Assembly: GCF_000332475.2 (NCBI RefSeq)
Contig: NZ_AOGX02000016.1
Location: 1 to 64,000 of the forward strand
Length of the DNA stretch: 64,000 bases
From: Leptospira yanagawae serovar Saopaulo str. Sao Paulo = ATCC 700523
GTDB taxonomy: Bacteria > Spirochaetota > Leptospiria > Leptospirales > Leptospiraceae
Direction: 5' to 3'
Shown here: in pieces, positions 26,043 to 34,344 of the stretch
Layout: the number at the start of each line of letters is the position of its first letter
Numbering within the stretch: position 1 is the stretch's first letter
Program-made: the position numbers and the translations under genes
Notes under the pieces: generated by a model
The model's input: only the letters and a program-made list of their open reading frames with translations
Databases searched by the model: none
Told to the model about the DNA's origin: nothing

Positions 26043-27899
26043 TTACTCTTCCAAAATTTTAAAAACTACCCGTCGGTTTACGGCACGACCTTCATCCGAT
26101 CCATTGTCAGCGATCGGAATCGTTGGCCCAAGCCCCACAACCGAAATCCTTGTATCTTCTATTTTATGTTTAGACTTCAAATACAATGCAACCGAATTTG
26201 CACGTTCCAAGGATAACTTTTGATTGGCCGACTTTGTACCAACATTATCCGTATGCCCTTCAATGAGTACCTTTAAATTCCCAGTTTTTTTTAAGATTCC
26301 TGCCAATCTGTCAAGTTCTGGCTCCGATTCTTTCGCAAACTCAGATGAGCGGAAAGCAAAAAACAAATTGTTCATCACAATTTGGTTTCCTTTTTTTAAT
26401 TTGGGTAACACAAGTAGGACAGTTTTTTCTTTGTCTTCTTTTTCTTTTCCCACCAAATTGAGGTTTTGTGAAACAGGAAGGTATCCTTCTTTTTCTCCAT
26501 AAAATCCATAATTCTCTTCATAGGGCAAAATGATACTAAACTCACCAGTTGTGGGATCACTGATGGTGGAACCAATAGTTTTTTTCTTTTGGAGTGATTC
26601 GTATTGTACGAAGGCAGAAAGCGCTTTTCCTTCCTCATCCACAACTTTCCCTTTGATCACAACAACGGGATCTGGTTGGAATTGGTTGGGAATTGCTGCC
26701 ATATAAAGTTCTCCATCCCGGGAAACATATGCCCAATGCCCAACCGCAGGAATGCTAAAAAAGTTAACTCCTCTTAGGTTTGGAGATAACTCTTGGGGTT
26801 CAGACCAAGTGGTCCAGGAATCTCCATTCCTTCTTGAGATGAAAATGGAAATTCCCTCTTTGCGTCCGGAAGATGAAAAATACAACGTGCGGTCATCGGG
26901 AGCGAGGAAAGGTGCCATCTCTTCTTCTCCCGTATTCAATGTATTTCCCAAATTAATGCCTTCCTCAAAAATACCAGACTCATTTTGCAAACTCACATAC
27001 AAATCGAGTTTTCCGAAATTTTTCTTTTGTTGGGCAGAGTACAATAAAGTGCGACCACTAGAAGAAAGTGCAGAACCACCAAATACTTGTTGGTTGGGAT
27101 TATCTGCTTTTTTGTACCAGTTGTAAAAACTTGGGAATAAAATAGGACTTGGTAAGGACCAACCAGTTTCGGTTTTCCTTGTTTTGTAAAGTGGGGCTCT
27201 GTTTTGGATTTTTTCAGATCGTTCTTTATATTCGTTTTCTAATTTTGTAAGAACAATGTGGAACTCTTTTGCATTGGCAGCTTCACGTGTTGCCAATTGC
27301 GATTTTTGTGTCATCTCTCGTTTGAGATTGTCGAGTAATTCTTCCTCTCCAAAGTTTCCAAAAACAAAAAGTTCATTCCCACCGGGTAAAGCAGAGATCA
27401 CAGCAGATGGATAACGATTGTTTAATGGCGTTGGCAATTGTTCCCCAGCCATCCAAAATCCATATTGGTCTCGTTTGGAAGCCCAAATTTTTTGTGTGGA
27501 ACGCCCCCCTTCACGTACAAGGGCAGTCCAAAATAGTACCTTCCCATCTGGTGTACACTGGGGATTAAAGGAAAAGTATCCTTGTGTTACATATCTAGGG
27601 ATTTTTTTTAAAGTCCAGTCAGGCGTTTTACCTGTTTCAAACGGTTCTAATTCATAACGAATTGGAGAACAAACTTCTCCCTGCACATCGCATAACAAAC
27701 GTAATTTTTTTCCACTCAAATAGGCAAGTTCTTCTTGTAAAACTGTACTCGAAATGCGAAACACTTGTTTCTCAGTACGAAACAAATGGCCCGTGTTCAG
27801 AAGGTCTCCCTCCAAAACCTGGATTCCATTTTTAACACTTTGCGAACTCGTGAGTCCGCTCCCAAAATGGAAGAGAATGATGATGAGAATCCGTGCCAT
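26043..27899 (-). CDS. PD40 propeller - regulatory-like - OmpA family protein
   Basis: 618 residues. A short N-terminal signal peptide leads to WD40-like/PD40 beta-propeller repeats (about 85-390: SFNPQCTPDGKVLFWTAL, LSSSGRTLLYSAQ, APFLAPDDRTLYFSSSG). A carboxypeptidase-regulatory-like domain is near 415-480 (VVIKGKVVDEEGKALSAFV), and a C-terminal OmpA peptidoglycan-binding domain is at about 500-615 (IEGHTDNVGTKSANQKLS, RVVFKILEE). This order matches PorE-type envelope proteins of Bacteroidota in outline. It is the first of three genes in a minus-strand envelope operon, likely tied to peptidoglycan. The domain reading is solid; the role is inferred. Confidence 0.83.
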   Translation of the reverse strand: MARILIIILFHFGSGLTSSQSVKNGIQVLEGDLLNTGHLFRTEKQVFRISSTVLQEELAYLSGKKLRLLCDVQGEVCSPIRYELEPFETGKTPDWTLKKIPRYVTQGYFSFNPQCTPDGKVLFWTALVREGGRSTQKIWASKRDQYGFWMAGEQLPTPLNNRYPSAVISALPGGNELFVFGNFGEEELLDNLKREMTQKSQLATREAANAKEFHIVLTKLENEYKERSEKIQNRAPLYKTRKTETGWSLPSPILFPSFYNWYKKADNPNQQVFGGSALSSSGRTLLYSAQQKKNFGKLDLYVSLQNESGIFEEGINLGNTLNTGEEEMAPFLAPDDRTLYFSSSGRKEGISIFISRRNGDSWTTWSEPQELSPNLRGVNFFSIPAVGHWAYVSRDGELYMAAIPNQFQPDPVVVIKGKVVDEEGKALSAFVQYESLQKKKTIGSTISDPTTGEFSIILPYEENYGFYGEKEGYLPVSQNLNLVGKEKEDKEKTVLLVLPKLKKGNQIVMNNLFFAFRSSEFAKESEPELDRLAGILKKTGNLKVLIEGHTDNVGTKSANQKLSLERANSVALYLKSKHKIEDTRISVVGLGPTIPIADNGSDEGRAVNRRVVFKILEE

Positions 27900-27949
27900 A
27901 CCATACGAAATGTCGGTTGAAACCTCCGATTCCCTTAGAAAATTGACCT

Positions 27950-29590
27950 ATGATCCAAGCTAGCGGCATTACAGTCTCCTTCGGGAAAAAACCCCTTTTC
28001 GAAAACGTCTCCATCAAGTTCAAACCGGAGTGCCGTTATGGGCTGATTGGGGCCAATGGTTCAGGAAAATCGACCTTTATGAAGGTCCTTGCAGGCATTT
28101 TACAGCCCACTGCGGGCTCTGTGGTCCTCGACAAGGACATCAAGGTTGGGTATTTGAAGCAGGACCACTACGAATACGAAAACGAAACCGTTCTCGGCAC
28201 CGTCTTACGGGGGAATCCTGAACTTTGGAGCCTGATGGCAGAACGGGATGCCATTTATGCCAAAGAAGACATGACCGATGAGGAAGGAATCCGAATCTCA
28301 GAAATCGAAGAGCAGTTTGCCGATATGGGTGGGTATGAAGCCGAATCCGTAGCTGGAGAACTTTTAGAGGGACTTGGGATCCCCACGACAGCCCATAGCC
28401 GACCCCTTAATTTTTTAACAGGTGGGTTTAAATTAAGGGTCCTACTTGCCCAAGTATTATTTTTAAAACCAGATGTCCTCCTCCTCGACGAACCAACAAA
28501 CCATTTGGATATCAAAACCATTCACTGGTTGGAAGAACTTCTCACCAATTACGAAGGTGTGGTCATCGTGATCTCCCACGACCGTCACTTTATCAATTCT
28601 GTGGCCACCCATATTGCCGATCTCGATTATAATACCATTCGTGTGTTCCCGGGGAACTACGACGACTTTATGATCGCGGCAGAACAAACTCGTGAACAAC
28701 TAGTGAATGATAGCAAACGCGCCAAGGAGAAAATTGCCGACTTACAAGAGTTTGTTTCCAGATTTTCCGCCAACGCAAGTAAATCCAAACAAGCCACTTC
28801 TCGTCAAAAGATGATCGAAAAAATCAAAGCAGACATGGTAGAAGTGAAACCCTCTTCCAGAGTGGCACCATACATTCGTTTCAAAGCAAAACGTGTTTTG
28901 GGAAAAGATGTATTCGAAGCAGTTAATATTTCAAAATCTTATGACGGGAAACCTGTCATCAAAGACTTTAGTATCTCTATCACAAAAGGTGAAAAAGTAG
29001 GAATTGTAGGAACAAACGGAGTTGGTAAAACTACACTACTCAAAATGTTACTTAAAAAACTCGAACCTGATTCTGGCCAGGTGAAATGGGGAGACTCAGT
29101 CGAAACTTCTTTTTTTCCACAAGACCATAGAGAAGCGATGGAACCAGATGCAGATACTCTTGTTGAATGGTTACTCCGCAATTCGCCGCAAGGAACTGAA
29201 GTGCAAGAGATTCGTGCCATCCTTGGAAGGATGTTATTTTCAGGTGATATGGCAAATAAATCCACAACTGTTTTATCGGGTGGCGAAAAATCTAGAATGA
29301 TCATTGGGAAAATGATTCTCGCTTGTGACAATGTCATCGCACTCGATGAACCAACAAACCACTTAGACCTAGAAACCATTGAAGCGCTAAACTACGCTTT
29401 ATCTTTGTTTGATGGGACAGTGGTTTTAGTTTCTCATGATAGGGAGTTCATTTCCTCACTTTGTACGAGAATCATAGAAGTGACTCCGGAAGGGATCAAA
29501 GATTTCAAAGGAAACTACGAAGAATTTTTGGAACGAGAAGGAAACGATTTTTACAAACGCCTTACTGGTGGAGCCATTCTCGCAACTTAA
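27950..29590 (+). CDS. ABC-F family ATPase (YbiT/EttA-like)
   Basis: 546 residues, two tandem ABC ATPase domains and no membrane segment, the ABC-F pattern. Domain 1 has GANGSGKST (about 34-42) and LDEPTNHLD; its signature LTGGFKLR is degenerate compared with LSGGxxxR. Domain 2 has GTNGVGKTT (about 348-356), LSGGEKSRM and LDEPTNHLD. A P-site interaction linker lies between (about 235-300). ABC-F proteins bind ribosomes and rescue or regulate translation. YbiT has a similar length. It overlaps the end of the convergent beta-barrel gene by four bases. Confidence 0.9.
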   Translation: MIQASGITVSFGKKPLFENVSIKFKPECRYGLIGANGSGKSTFMKVLAGILQPTAGSVVLDKDIKVGYLKQDHYEYENETVLGTVLRGNPELWSLMAERDAIYAKEDMTDEEGIRISEIEEQFADMGGYEAESVAGELLEGLGIPTTAHSRPLNFLTGGFKLRVLLAQVLFLKPDVLLLDEPTNHLDIKTIHWLEELLTNYEGVVIVISHDRHFINSVATHIADLDYNTIRVFPGNYDDFMIAAEQTREQLVNDSKRAKEKIADLQEFVSRFSANASKSKQATSRQKMIEKIKADMVEVKPSSRVAPYIRFKAKRVLGKDVFEAVNISKSYDGKPVIKDFSISITKGEKVGIVGTNGVGKTTLLKMLLKKLEPDSGQVKWGDSVETSFFPQDHREAMEPDADTLVEWLLRNSPQGTEVQEIRAILGRMLFSGDMANKSTTVLSGGEKSRMIIGKMILACDNVIALDEPTNHLDLETIEALNYALSLFDGTVVLVSHDREFISSLCTRIIEVTPEGIKDFKGNYEEFLEREGNDFYKRLTGGAILAT

Positions 29591-30669
29591 AATTGATAGT
29601 TCAGGGAGAGATTTGCAGACTGCATCTCTCTTCCTGCCATAAATTCCGTTGTTACATTTACTTTCCCAATTCCAAAACGAAATCCCAAACTCCCATATCC
29701 AAAACTCGATCTTTGGTCGTATCGAGTCGCAAGTCGAATGCCGATGACACTTGGTAAAGAAGCAAAATCATCGGGATTGGTCTCTGTACTAATAAAAGCA
29801 TAACGACTTACTTGAATGGCAGTATAACCATGATTATAACTCAAACCAATACCTGGTGTGATGGATAAAAATCCCAATGTCCAATTGTATTTCAGATCAG
29901 CTGAAATTGAAGTGATTCTCGATTGGTAATACAAATCGTTGATCCCAAGCCACCGTCTTTTATCGCCGTCAATACGAAACTGTGTGGGGCGTCTGTCATA
30001 GGAACTTAAATATAAATCTTGATTGGTTTGAAACGCACCAAGTCCAAACGAAAAACCAGAGGATTCAGGAAAATAACGAAACATAATTCCGTAATTGGCA
30101 ATCTTTCCTCTTACCTCCGTATTTCGAATTTTCACAAAAGGGATATTGGCTTCGTTAAATTCATACGGAAAAAAATGAGTGGTAACATTCCACCTCTTTG
30201 CAGATTCATTCGAAAACCACTCACTCAAATTGGCTGTCATACTAACAGCAGGTGAAGCGGCGGCACCTTGTTTAGGAAGAGTTCGGAGTTCTGAATTTTC
30301 ATAATAAAAGTCACGAGCCTTTTCTTGCCCTTGCGAAACGGTGTATCCCAATCCCACCCGATAGGAAGATACGTTTTGTCCCCCTGATTGGTTGGAATTG
30401 ATATTTTGTAACACAGCATTTTCACCCATGGAACGTAAAAAACCATTTGTATAAATACGACCGAGAACAGGTTCCGCAAAATTTCCGAGTAACTGGTATT
30501 CTGTGGGGATATTGGAACACTCTCCACCCGAACACAACACTTGTGCATTTAACTCAATTCCCTTTGGAAAAAAAAGGGGGATAAAAATTTGAAATAGAAA
30601 AATAAGGGAATAAAATAGAGGGGATTTGTATAGGGAAAAAAATTTCATTTTGGCGAAGTGTAGTTTCAT
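29587..30669 (-). CDS. Predicted outer-membrane beta-barrel protein
   Basis: About 360 residues from the ATG at 30669; a later ATG at 30648 begins a more typical signal peptide, MKFFSLYKSPLFYSLIFLFQ, so the start is uncertain. After the signal comes an extracellular-type segment with a Cys pair (VLCSGGECSN), then alternating amphipathic beta strands (SYRVGLGYTVSQG, ISADLKYNWTLGFLSITPGIGLSYN, ATRYDQRSSFGYGSLGFRFG), ending in LSLNYQF, the terminal Phe of outer-membrane barrels. It is not recognised as a named porin or adhesin. It has its own probable promoter at 30712-30741. Confidence 0.7.
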   Translation of the reverse strand: MKLHFAKMKFFSLYKSPLFYSLIFLFQIFIPLFFPKGIELNAQVLCSGGECSNIPTEYQLLGNFAEPVLGRIYTNGFLRSMGENAVLQNINSNQSGGQNVSSYRVGLGYTVSQGQEKARDFYYENSELRTLPKQGAAASPAVSMTANLSEWFSNESAKRWNVTTHFFPYEFNEANIPFVKIRNTEVRGKIANYGIMFRYFPESSGFSFGLGAFQTNQDLYLSSYDRRPTQFRIDGDKRRWLGINDLYYQSRITSISADLKYNWTLGFLSITPGIGLSYNHGYTAIQVSRYAFISTETNPDDFASLPSVIGIRLATRYDQRSSFGYGSLGFRFGIGKVNVTTEFMAGREMQSANLSLNYQF

Positions 30670-30711
30670 CAAGTTTTATCTCTCGTTGGAATCTTTACAA
30701 AAACCAGTTTC

Positions 30712-30741
30712 ATTGTATCCTTGTGAAACATTTAGTTTCAA
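30712..30741 (-). promoter_or_regulatory. Probable promoter of the beta-barrel gene
   Basis: On the minus strand TTGAAA (30741-30736) and TACAAT (30717-30712) with an 18-base spacer, about 36 bases of leader before the ATG at 30669. A reasonable sigma-70 match in the 122-base gap after rdgB. Confidence 0.5.
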
Positions 30742-30795
30742 TTCCCAACATTGGAATTTTGTATACAGGTTCTATGAAAATAAGAGTAACTTTCG

Positions 30796-31392
30796 TTATT
30801 GGATCGTTTGGAACCAATCCAAAAACTCCGTCATCGCCTTTTTGCGGTGGGAAACTTTGTTTTTTTCTTCTTCAGGAACTTGAGAAAATCGTTTTCCAAA
30901 AGCAGGATAATAAAATACCGGATCGTAACCAAAACCATACGGCCCAATCTCATCATAATCCAATGTAATTTGCCCTTCTACAGTTCCTTCAAACGATTTT
31001 TGGAAATTGGCATCCACATAGGTCACAACACAACTGTAATGTGCATTTCGATTGGAAGAATCACCAAGTTTTGTCAGTAAATAGAGTGCACGTTCTTTAT
31101 CCGTAAGCCCAGGCCCACCAAACCTTGCCGAATACACCCCCGGTTCCCCACCAAGAGCATCAACAGAAATCCCAGAATCATCTGCAAAAGAAGGTAAACC
31201 AGTGATCCGATAGAGTTCTTTCGATTTAATATAGGAATTTCCGAGAAAAGTGGATTCTGTTTCTTCCGGTTGGAAGTTGATCCCTAGGATATTTGGTGTG
31301 ACCACCTCAACCCCGAAAGGTGAAAGTAACATTTGCATTTCTTTGCGTTTGTGTTCACTACCAGATGCAAATGCTAATGTTTTTTTGGTCAG
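30796..31392 (-). CDS. rdgB: dITP/XTP pyrophosphatase (RdgB/HAM1), probable CTG start
   Basis: The enzyme hydrolyses dITP, ITP and XTP to monophosphates and keeps these bases out of DNA. The first ATG (31338) would give 180 residues but lose the family's substrate-binding N-terminus. In the same frame upstream lies a reading of about 18 more codons, TKKTLAFASGSEHKRKEM, with the ASGSEHKRKE block equal to the family's (T/S)xNxxKxxE motif. Between the preceding in-frame stop and ATG31338 no ATG, GTG or TTG occurs; a CTG at 31392 overlaps the STAS stop as CTGA, with GAGGAAG upstream. Thus 198 residues is preferred. Other motifs: SFADDSGISVDALGGEPGVYSARFG and GFGYDPVF. Confidence 0.85.
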   Translation of the reverse strand: MTKKTLAFASGSEHKRKEMQMLLSPFGVEVVTPNILGINFQPEETESTFLGNSYIKSKELYRITGLPSFADDSGISVDALGGEPGVYSARFGGPGLTDKERALYLLTKLGDSSNRNAHYSCVVTYVDANFQKSFEGTVEGQITLDYDEIGPYGFGYDPVFYYPAFGKRFSQVPEEEKNKVSHRKKAMTEFLDWFQTIQ

Positions 31393-31748
31393 CGGGAATC
31401 TTCCTCATCCAATTGAAATCCTTCCATGGCAGACGAAAGGTCTGGAAAAATTTCAAATACTTTATCTAACATCGTAATTTCAAAGAGTTGGATCAAATCT
31501 TCATCCACAACGATTACTTTGATATCACCATTCATTGGTTTTAACTTACGTTTGGTGGCTACAAAAATCCCGAGAGCAGTTGAACAAATATGATGAACTT
31601 TGGTTAAGTCTAAAATAATTTTTTTAACGGATCCTTGGGTGAGTTTTGATAGTTCTTTTTCAATTTCATCAGAATCCACTTTTAAAATGGCTCCGGAAAA
31701 TTTGATAATTCTTATGTCATCCTTGACTTGAACATCCATTCGATTCAA
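31389..31748 (-). CDS. STAS-domain anti-sigma factor antagonist-like protein
   Basis: 119 residues from a TTG at 31748, or 116 from the ATG at 31739. It has a single STAS domain as in SpoIIAA/RsbV. The segment KKIILDLTKVHHICSTALGIFV contains the potential phospho-acceptor Ser56 (Thr57 next to it), but the Asp usually before it is replaced by Cys. If it acts by partner switching, a SpoIIE phosphatase such as those at 3708, 41367 or 52000 could dephosphorylate it; no RsbW-type kinase is seen nearby. It overlaps comF by about 32 bases and rdgB by four. Confidence 0.8.
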   Translation of the reverse strand: MNRMDVQVKDDIRIIKFSGAILKVDSDEIEKELSKLTQGSVKKIILDLTKVHHICSTALGIFVATKRKLKPMNGDIKVIVVDEDLIQLFEITMLDKVFEIFPDLSSAMEGFQLDEEDSR

Positions 31749-32427
31749 TCACCCCACTTAACAAACAAACTACGCAAGTTACTTTCCGAACCCCTCTCAG
31801 TTTGTACAACCGAGCAATTTCGTTCAAAGAAGCACCTGTCGTAAATATATCATCTACGAGTAGAACATGAAGTCCTTCTATGATTCTATCACTTTTTGTG
31901 AATCCAAACGCCTTTTTTGCATGAAAAAATCGATCCTCAAAACGTTTCTCTGACTGTTTGTCCTTTGAAATCTTACGTAGACTCGTATCTTCCCGCATGT
32001 TTTGCCCATTTTTCAGGCGGTCATGGAATGCCCAGGCAGCATGGTAGGGCTTTGGACCGACCTTGGCGCGAGAAGGAACCAATACAAAACAGTCAGGAGG
32101 ATCGGCTTTCCACAGGTTCAGAAGTCGTTTCCAACCCAAAATAAAGAAACGACCCAATAGTTTTTCATTTTGAAATTTTAAAGAAAGAAAAAGATCCCTA
32201 GAAACGAAATCCCTCGTCTGTAAGGCGTAAGCGGTTTCATAAAATAAAAATCGATCTTTCGGACTTGGAATCAGATAAGGCCGGTTGGCTTTCCTTCGTT
32301 TGGAAACTCCAATACGTGTGCAGGTTTTACACAAAGCCAGTTGTTCCGAAAACAAATCATGTTTCCCGCAAGTGATGCAGTATTTGGGAAATAGAAAAGA
32401 CAATAAGGCAAAAAAAACCCCTCTCAT
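31717..32427 (-). CDS. comF: ComF-type phosphoribosyltransferase-like protein
   Basis: 236 residues. The N-terminus has a zinc-finger-like pair CITCGKHDLFSEQLALCKTC (about 17-36). The C-terminal half carries the PRPP-binding loop VLLVDDIFTTGASLNEIA (about 190-207). ComF proteins support DNA uptake or related processing; the exact role in spirochaetes is unclear. The ATG is at 32427, and the natural ComF opening LLSFLFPKYCITCG follows, so this start is sound. The first codons overlap a rho-independent terminator of the upstream gene. It overlaps the STAS gene. Confidence 0.85.
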   Translation of the reverse strand: MRGVFFALLSFLFPKYCITCGKHDLFSEQLALCKTCTRIGVSKRRKANRPYLIPSPKDRFLFYETAYALQTRDFVSRDLFLSLKFQNEKLLGRFFILGWKRLLNLWKADPPDCFVLVPSRAKVGPKPYHAAWAFHDRLKNGQNMREDTSLRKISKDKQSEKRFEDRFFHAKKAFGFTKSDRIIEGLHVLLVDDIFTTGASLNEIARLYKLRGVRKVTCVVCLLSGVIESNGCSSQG

Positions 32428-32444
32428 AATGAAAGGGGTTTTTT
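32411..32444 (-). terminator. Rho-independent terminator overlapping the comF start
   Basis: The arms AGGGGTTTTTT (plus 32434-32444) and AAAAAACCCCT (32412-32422) pair with an 11-base loop. On the minus strand the hairpin is followed by a T run from the A tract at 32410-32417. It ends the OmpL47-like gene 23 bases after its stop, but the 3' arm and U tract lie inside comF codons 2-6. Confidence 0.7.
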
Positions 32445-32466
32445 CGTAAGGGTTTGGTCTTACTTT

Positions 32467-33549
32467 TTACTTTGCAGGTGTTGTTGGTTGTGTGGCTGGT
32501 GCCGCTTCCACTTTTGGTTCTTCAGTGGATTTTTGGATCGTAGATGTAGGAGGTGTTAAGTCTACAGAAAGTTTTACTTCCACCACATCTGATTGGTTTC
32601 CCACATTATCAACAGCCATTGCTTTGATTACGTGATCACCTTGTGTTTCAATTGCAATCGCTTCTACATAAGGTTTGAATTCTTCTTCGTCAATTTTCAC
32701 TAAGATTTTTTTCACACCAGATTCTTTGTCCGTTGCATTCACATAAAAAACATTACCTTTTCTTTGGAAGTTTTTCCCATTGATTTCCACAAGGGGATAA
32801 GAAGGAACAATTTCAATCGTAGGTTTTACATCATCTACTGTGATGATCATGGAAGACTCAGCAGAAGAGTTTCCAGATTTATCAGTTGCTGAATACTTGA
32901 TTACGTTTGCACCACCCACTTCTAATTTGATTGGGTCAGCATATGTTTTTGCAGGTTCTTGGTTGATGCTAAATTGAACTTTTTCAACACCTGTTTGGTG
33001 GTCTTCCGCAACAATGGTGTATGTATTGTTTTTAGATGCAAAAGGAACACCATCTAACACGAAAAGTTGTTCTTGTGGAACAAGGCTCACTCTCGGAGCA
33101 GTGTTGTCTACGTTTACAACTAGGATTTTTGGAGTTTCCGCGTTTCCTGCTTTGTCTACAGATCGGTAGTAAATTTCAGTGAGACCTTCTTCAGAAATAC
33201 GAATTGGTTGAGTGAACCTTCTGTACTCTCCGTTTTTTGGTTTCCATTCAATGAAATCGATCATAGATGAATCATCTTTTGCGTCTAAAGAAAAGGAAGT
33301 TTTACTTGTGATGAAAAGAGCTGGTGCGTCAGTTGTCGAAGAACCTGCTTCTTTTTTGTCACCCAAAAGGTCTTTTACAGTTGTCTCTGCTTTATCGACA
33401 CCGTCTTTGGCTTTTGTAGAGGTAGATTCTGTTTTTTGAATCGCCTGGTCTTTTGTGGAAGTAGTGGCTTTTGGGTCAGCAACCTGTGCTGAGATTTGGC
33501 CTGCGAAAAAAATGGTTAAGATGGCCAAAAGGTATTTGTGCGCCTGCAT
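32467..33549 (-). CDS. OmpL47-type Ig-like repeat surface protein
   Basis: 360 residues. A signal peptide (MQAHKYLLAILTIFFAGQISA, cut after about 21) is followed by a Thr/Ser/Lys-rich stretch and then three or more Ig-like repeats of the OmpL47 type: VDKAGNAETPKILVVNVDNTAP, ATDKSGNSSAESSMIITVDDVKP and AVDNVGNQSDVVEVKLSVDLTPP. The tail is rich in Pro/Glu/Thr. Leptospiral relatives are surface-exposed and some bind elastin or fibronectin, but here binding is not shown. RBS AGGAGA precedes the ATG. It diverges from the FlaA-like gene. Confidence 0.8.
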   Translation of the reverse strand: MQAHKYLLAILTIFFAGQISAQVADPKATTSTKDQAIQKTESTSTKAKDGVDKAETTVKDLLGDKKEAGSSTTDAPALFITSKTSFSLDAKDDSSMIDFIEWKPKNGEYRRFTQPIRISEEGLTEIYYRSVDKAGNAETPKILVVNVDNTAPRVSLVPQEQLFVLDGVPFASKNNTYTIVAEDHQTGVEKVQFSINQEPAKTYADPIKLEVGGANVIKYSATDKSGNSSAESSMIITVDDVKPTIEIVPSYPLVEINGKNFQRKGNVFYVNATDKESGVKKILVKIDEEEFKPYVEAIAIETQGDHVIKAMAVDNVGNQSDVVEVKLSVDLTPPTSTIQKSTEEPKVEAAPATQPTTPAK

Positions 33550-33582
33550 TAGTATATGTCTCCTTTTTACAGATAAAACATA

Positions 33583-33612
33583 TATATCCTCTTTCTAAGG
33601 AAATATTGTCAA
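33583..33612 (-). promoter_or_regulatory. Probable promoter of the OmpL47-like gene
   Basis: On the minus strand TTGACA (33612-33607) is followed after 18 bases by GATATA (33588-33583). The -35 is perfect and the -10 weak. About 30 bases later comes the leader with AGGAGA and the ATG at 33549. Confidence 0.5.
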
Positions 33613-33613
33613 C

Positions 33614-34255
33614 ATGATTGCTTTCAGAAACTCAATAATCCTGATACTTTTTCTATTTTCGTCCTTTGGGACAGAAATCGTGGCTGAGAGTGGTATTTGG
33701 AGGGAAATCTTACTCGAAAATTTTGAACTTTCGAATTTTGATGCAAACAATTTGCGTACGAAATTAGAAAAAGGTACAAAACTTCCGGAAATTTCTCTCT
33801 CTTCGAATTTCACTGCTCCTATCCCTGGTTCAAAACAAGCACTTGTATTACGAATTCCAAAAGAAGCAAATTTTCCATTTTCCTTATACTTTCCAAAACC
33901 AATTGAAGTGAATGCCTTTATCAAAGAAATCACCATTCCTATTTATTCTTCAAGGTCTAGTGGGAACCTAACACTCATCATAGAAACACAAGATGCAGAA
34001 GTAAAACAATTGAACCTTACCTCACTTAATTTTCGCGGATGGAATACAATAACTGTTTCTATCTCAAAAAATTTCGATCAAAACGATCGAGTATTTTTAC
34101 AAAAGAGCTCCATTCGTATTTTAGGATTCTTTTATTTGCCTTATGAAAATAATGATCCCAACCAAGAAGTGTTAATTGCAATTGATGATATAACTGCCAT
34201 TGTACGGGACAAATACAGACCCCTACGCAACAAAGAAATCCTACTGGAAGATTGA
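33614..34255 (+). CDS. FlaA-like flagellar filament sheath protein
   Basis: 213 residues. A signal peptide (MIAFRNSIILILFLFSSFGTEIVA) leads to a mature part WREILLENFELSNFDANN that resembles the opening of spirochaetal FlaA. Jelly-roll-like beta strands follow (ALVLRIPKEANFPFSLYFPKP, FIKEITIPIYSSRSSGNLTLIIETQDAE, IRILGFFYLPYENN, VLIAIDDITAIVRDKYRPL), which is the FlaA fold pattern. FlaA coats periplasmic flagella. The protein is shorter than typical FlaA1 and stands apart from other flagellar genes. The family call is moderate; the precise paralog cannot be named. Confidence 0.55.
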   Translation: MIAFRNSIILILFLFSSFGTEIVAESGIWREILLENFELSNFDANNLRTKLEKGTKLPEISLSSNFTAPIPGSKQALVLRIPKEANFPFSLYFPKPIEVNAFIKEITIPIYSSRSSGNLTLIIETQDAEVKQLNLTSLNFRGWNTITVSISKNFDQNDRVFLQKSSIRILGFFYLPYENNDPNQEVLIAIDDITAIVRDKYRPLRNKEILLED

Positions 34256-34271
34256 AAATTTATGGTGTTTC

Positions 34272-34289
34272 CCGAGGTTTTCTCCTCGG
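34272..34289 (+). terminator. Short hairpin after the FlaA-like gene
   Basis: CCGAGG (34272-34277), loop TTTTCT, CCTCGG (34284-34289): a perfect six-base-pair stem 17 bases after the stop codon. No T run follows directly, so it may be a weak terminator or an mRNA 3'-stabilising hairpin. Confidence 0.35.
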
Positions 34290-34344
34290 AAGGTTCTGAA
34301 AAAAACTCTTTTCTTCCCAACCTCATGGCCAAACCTGATCCTAA

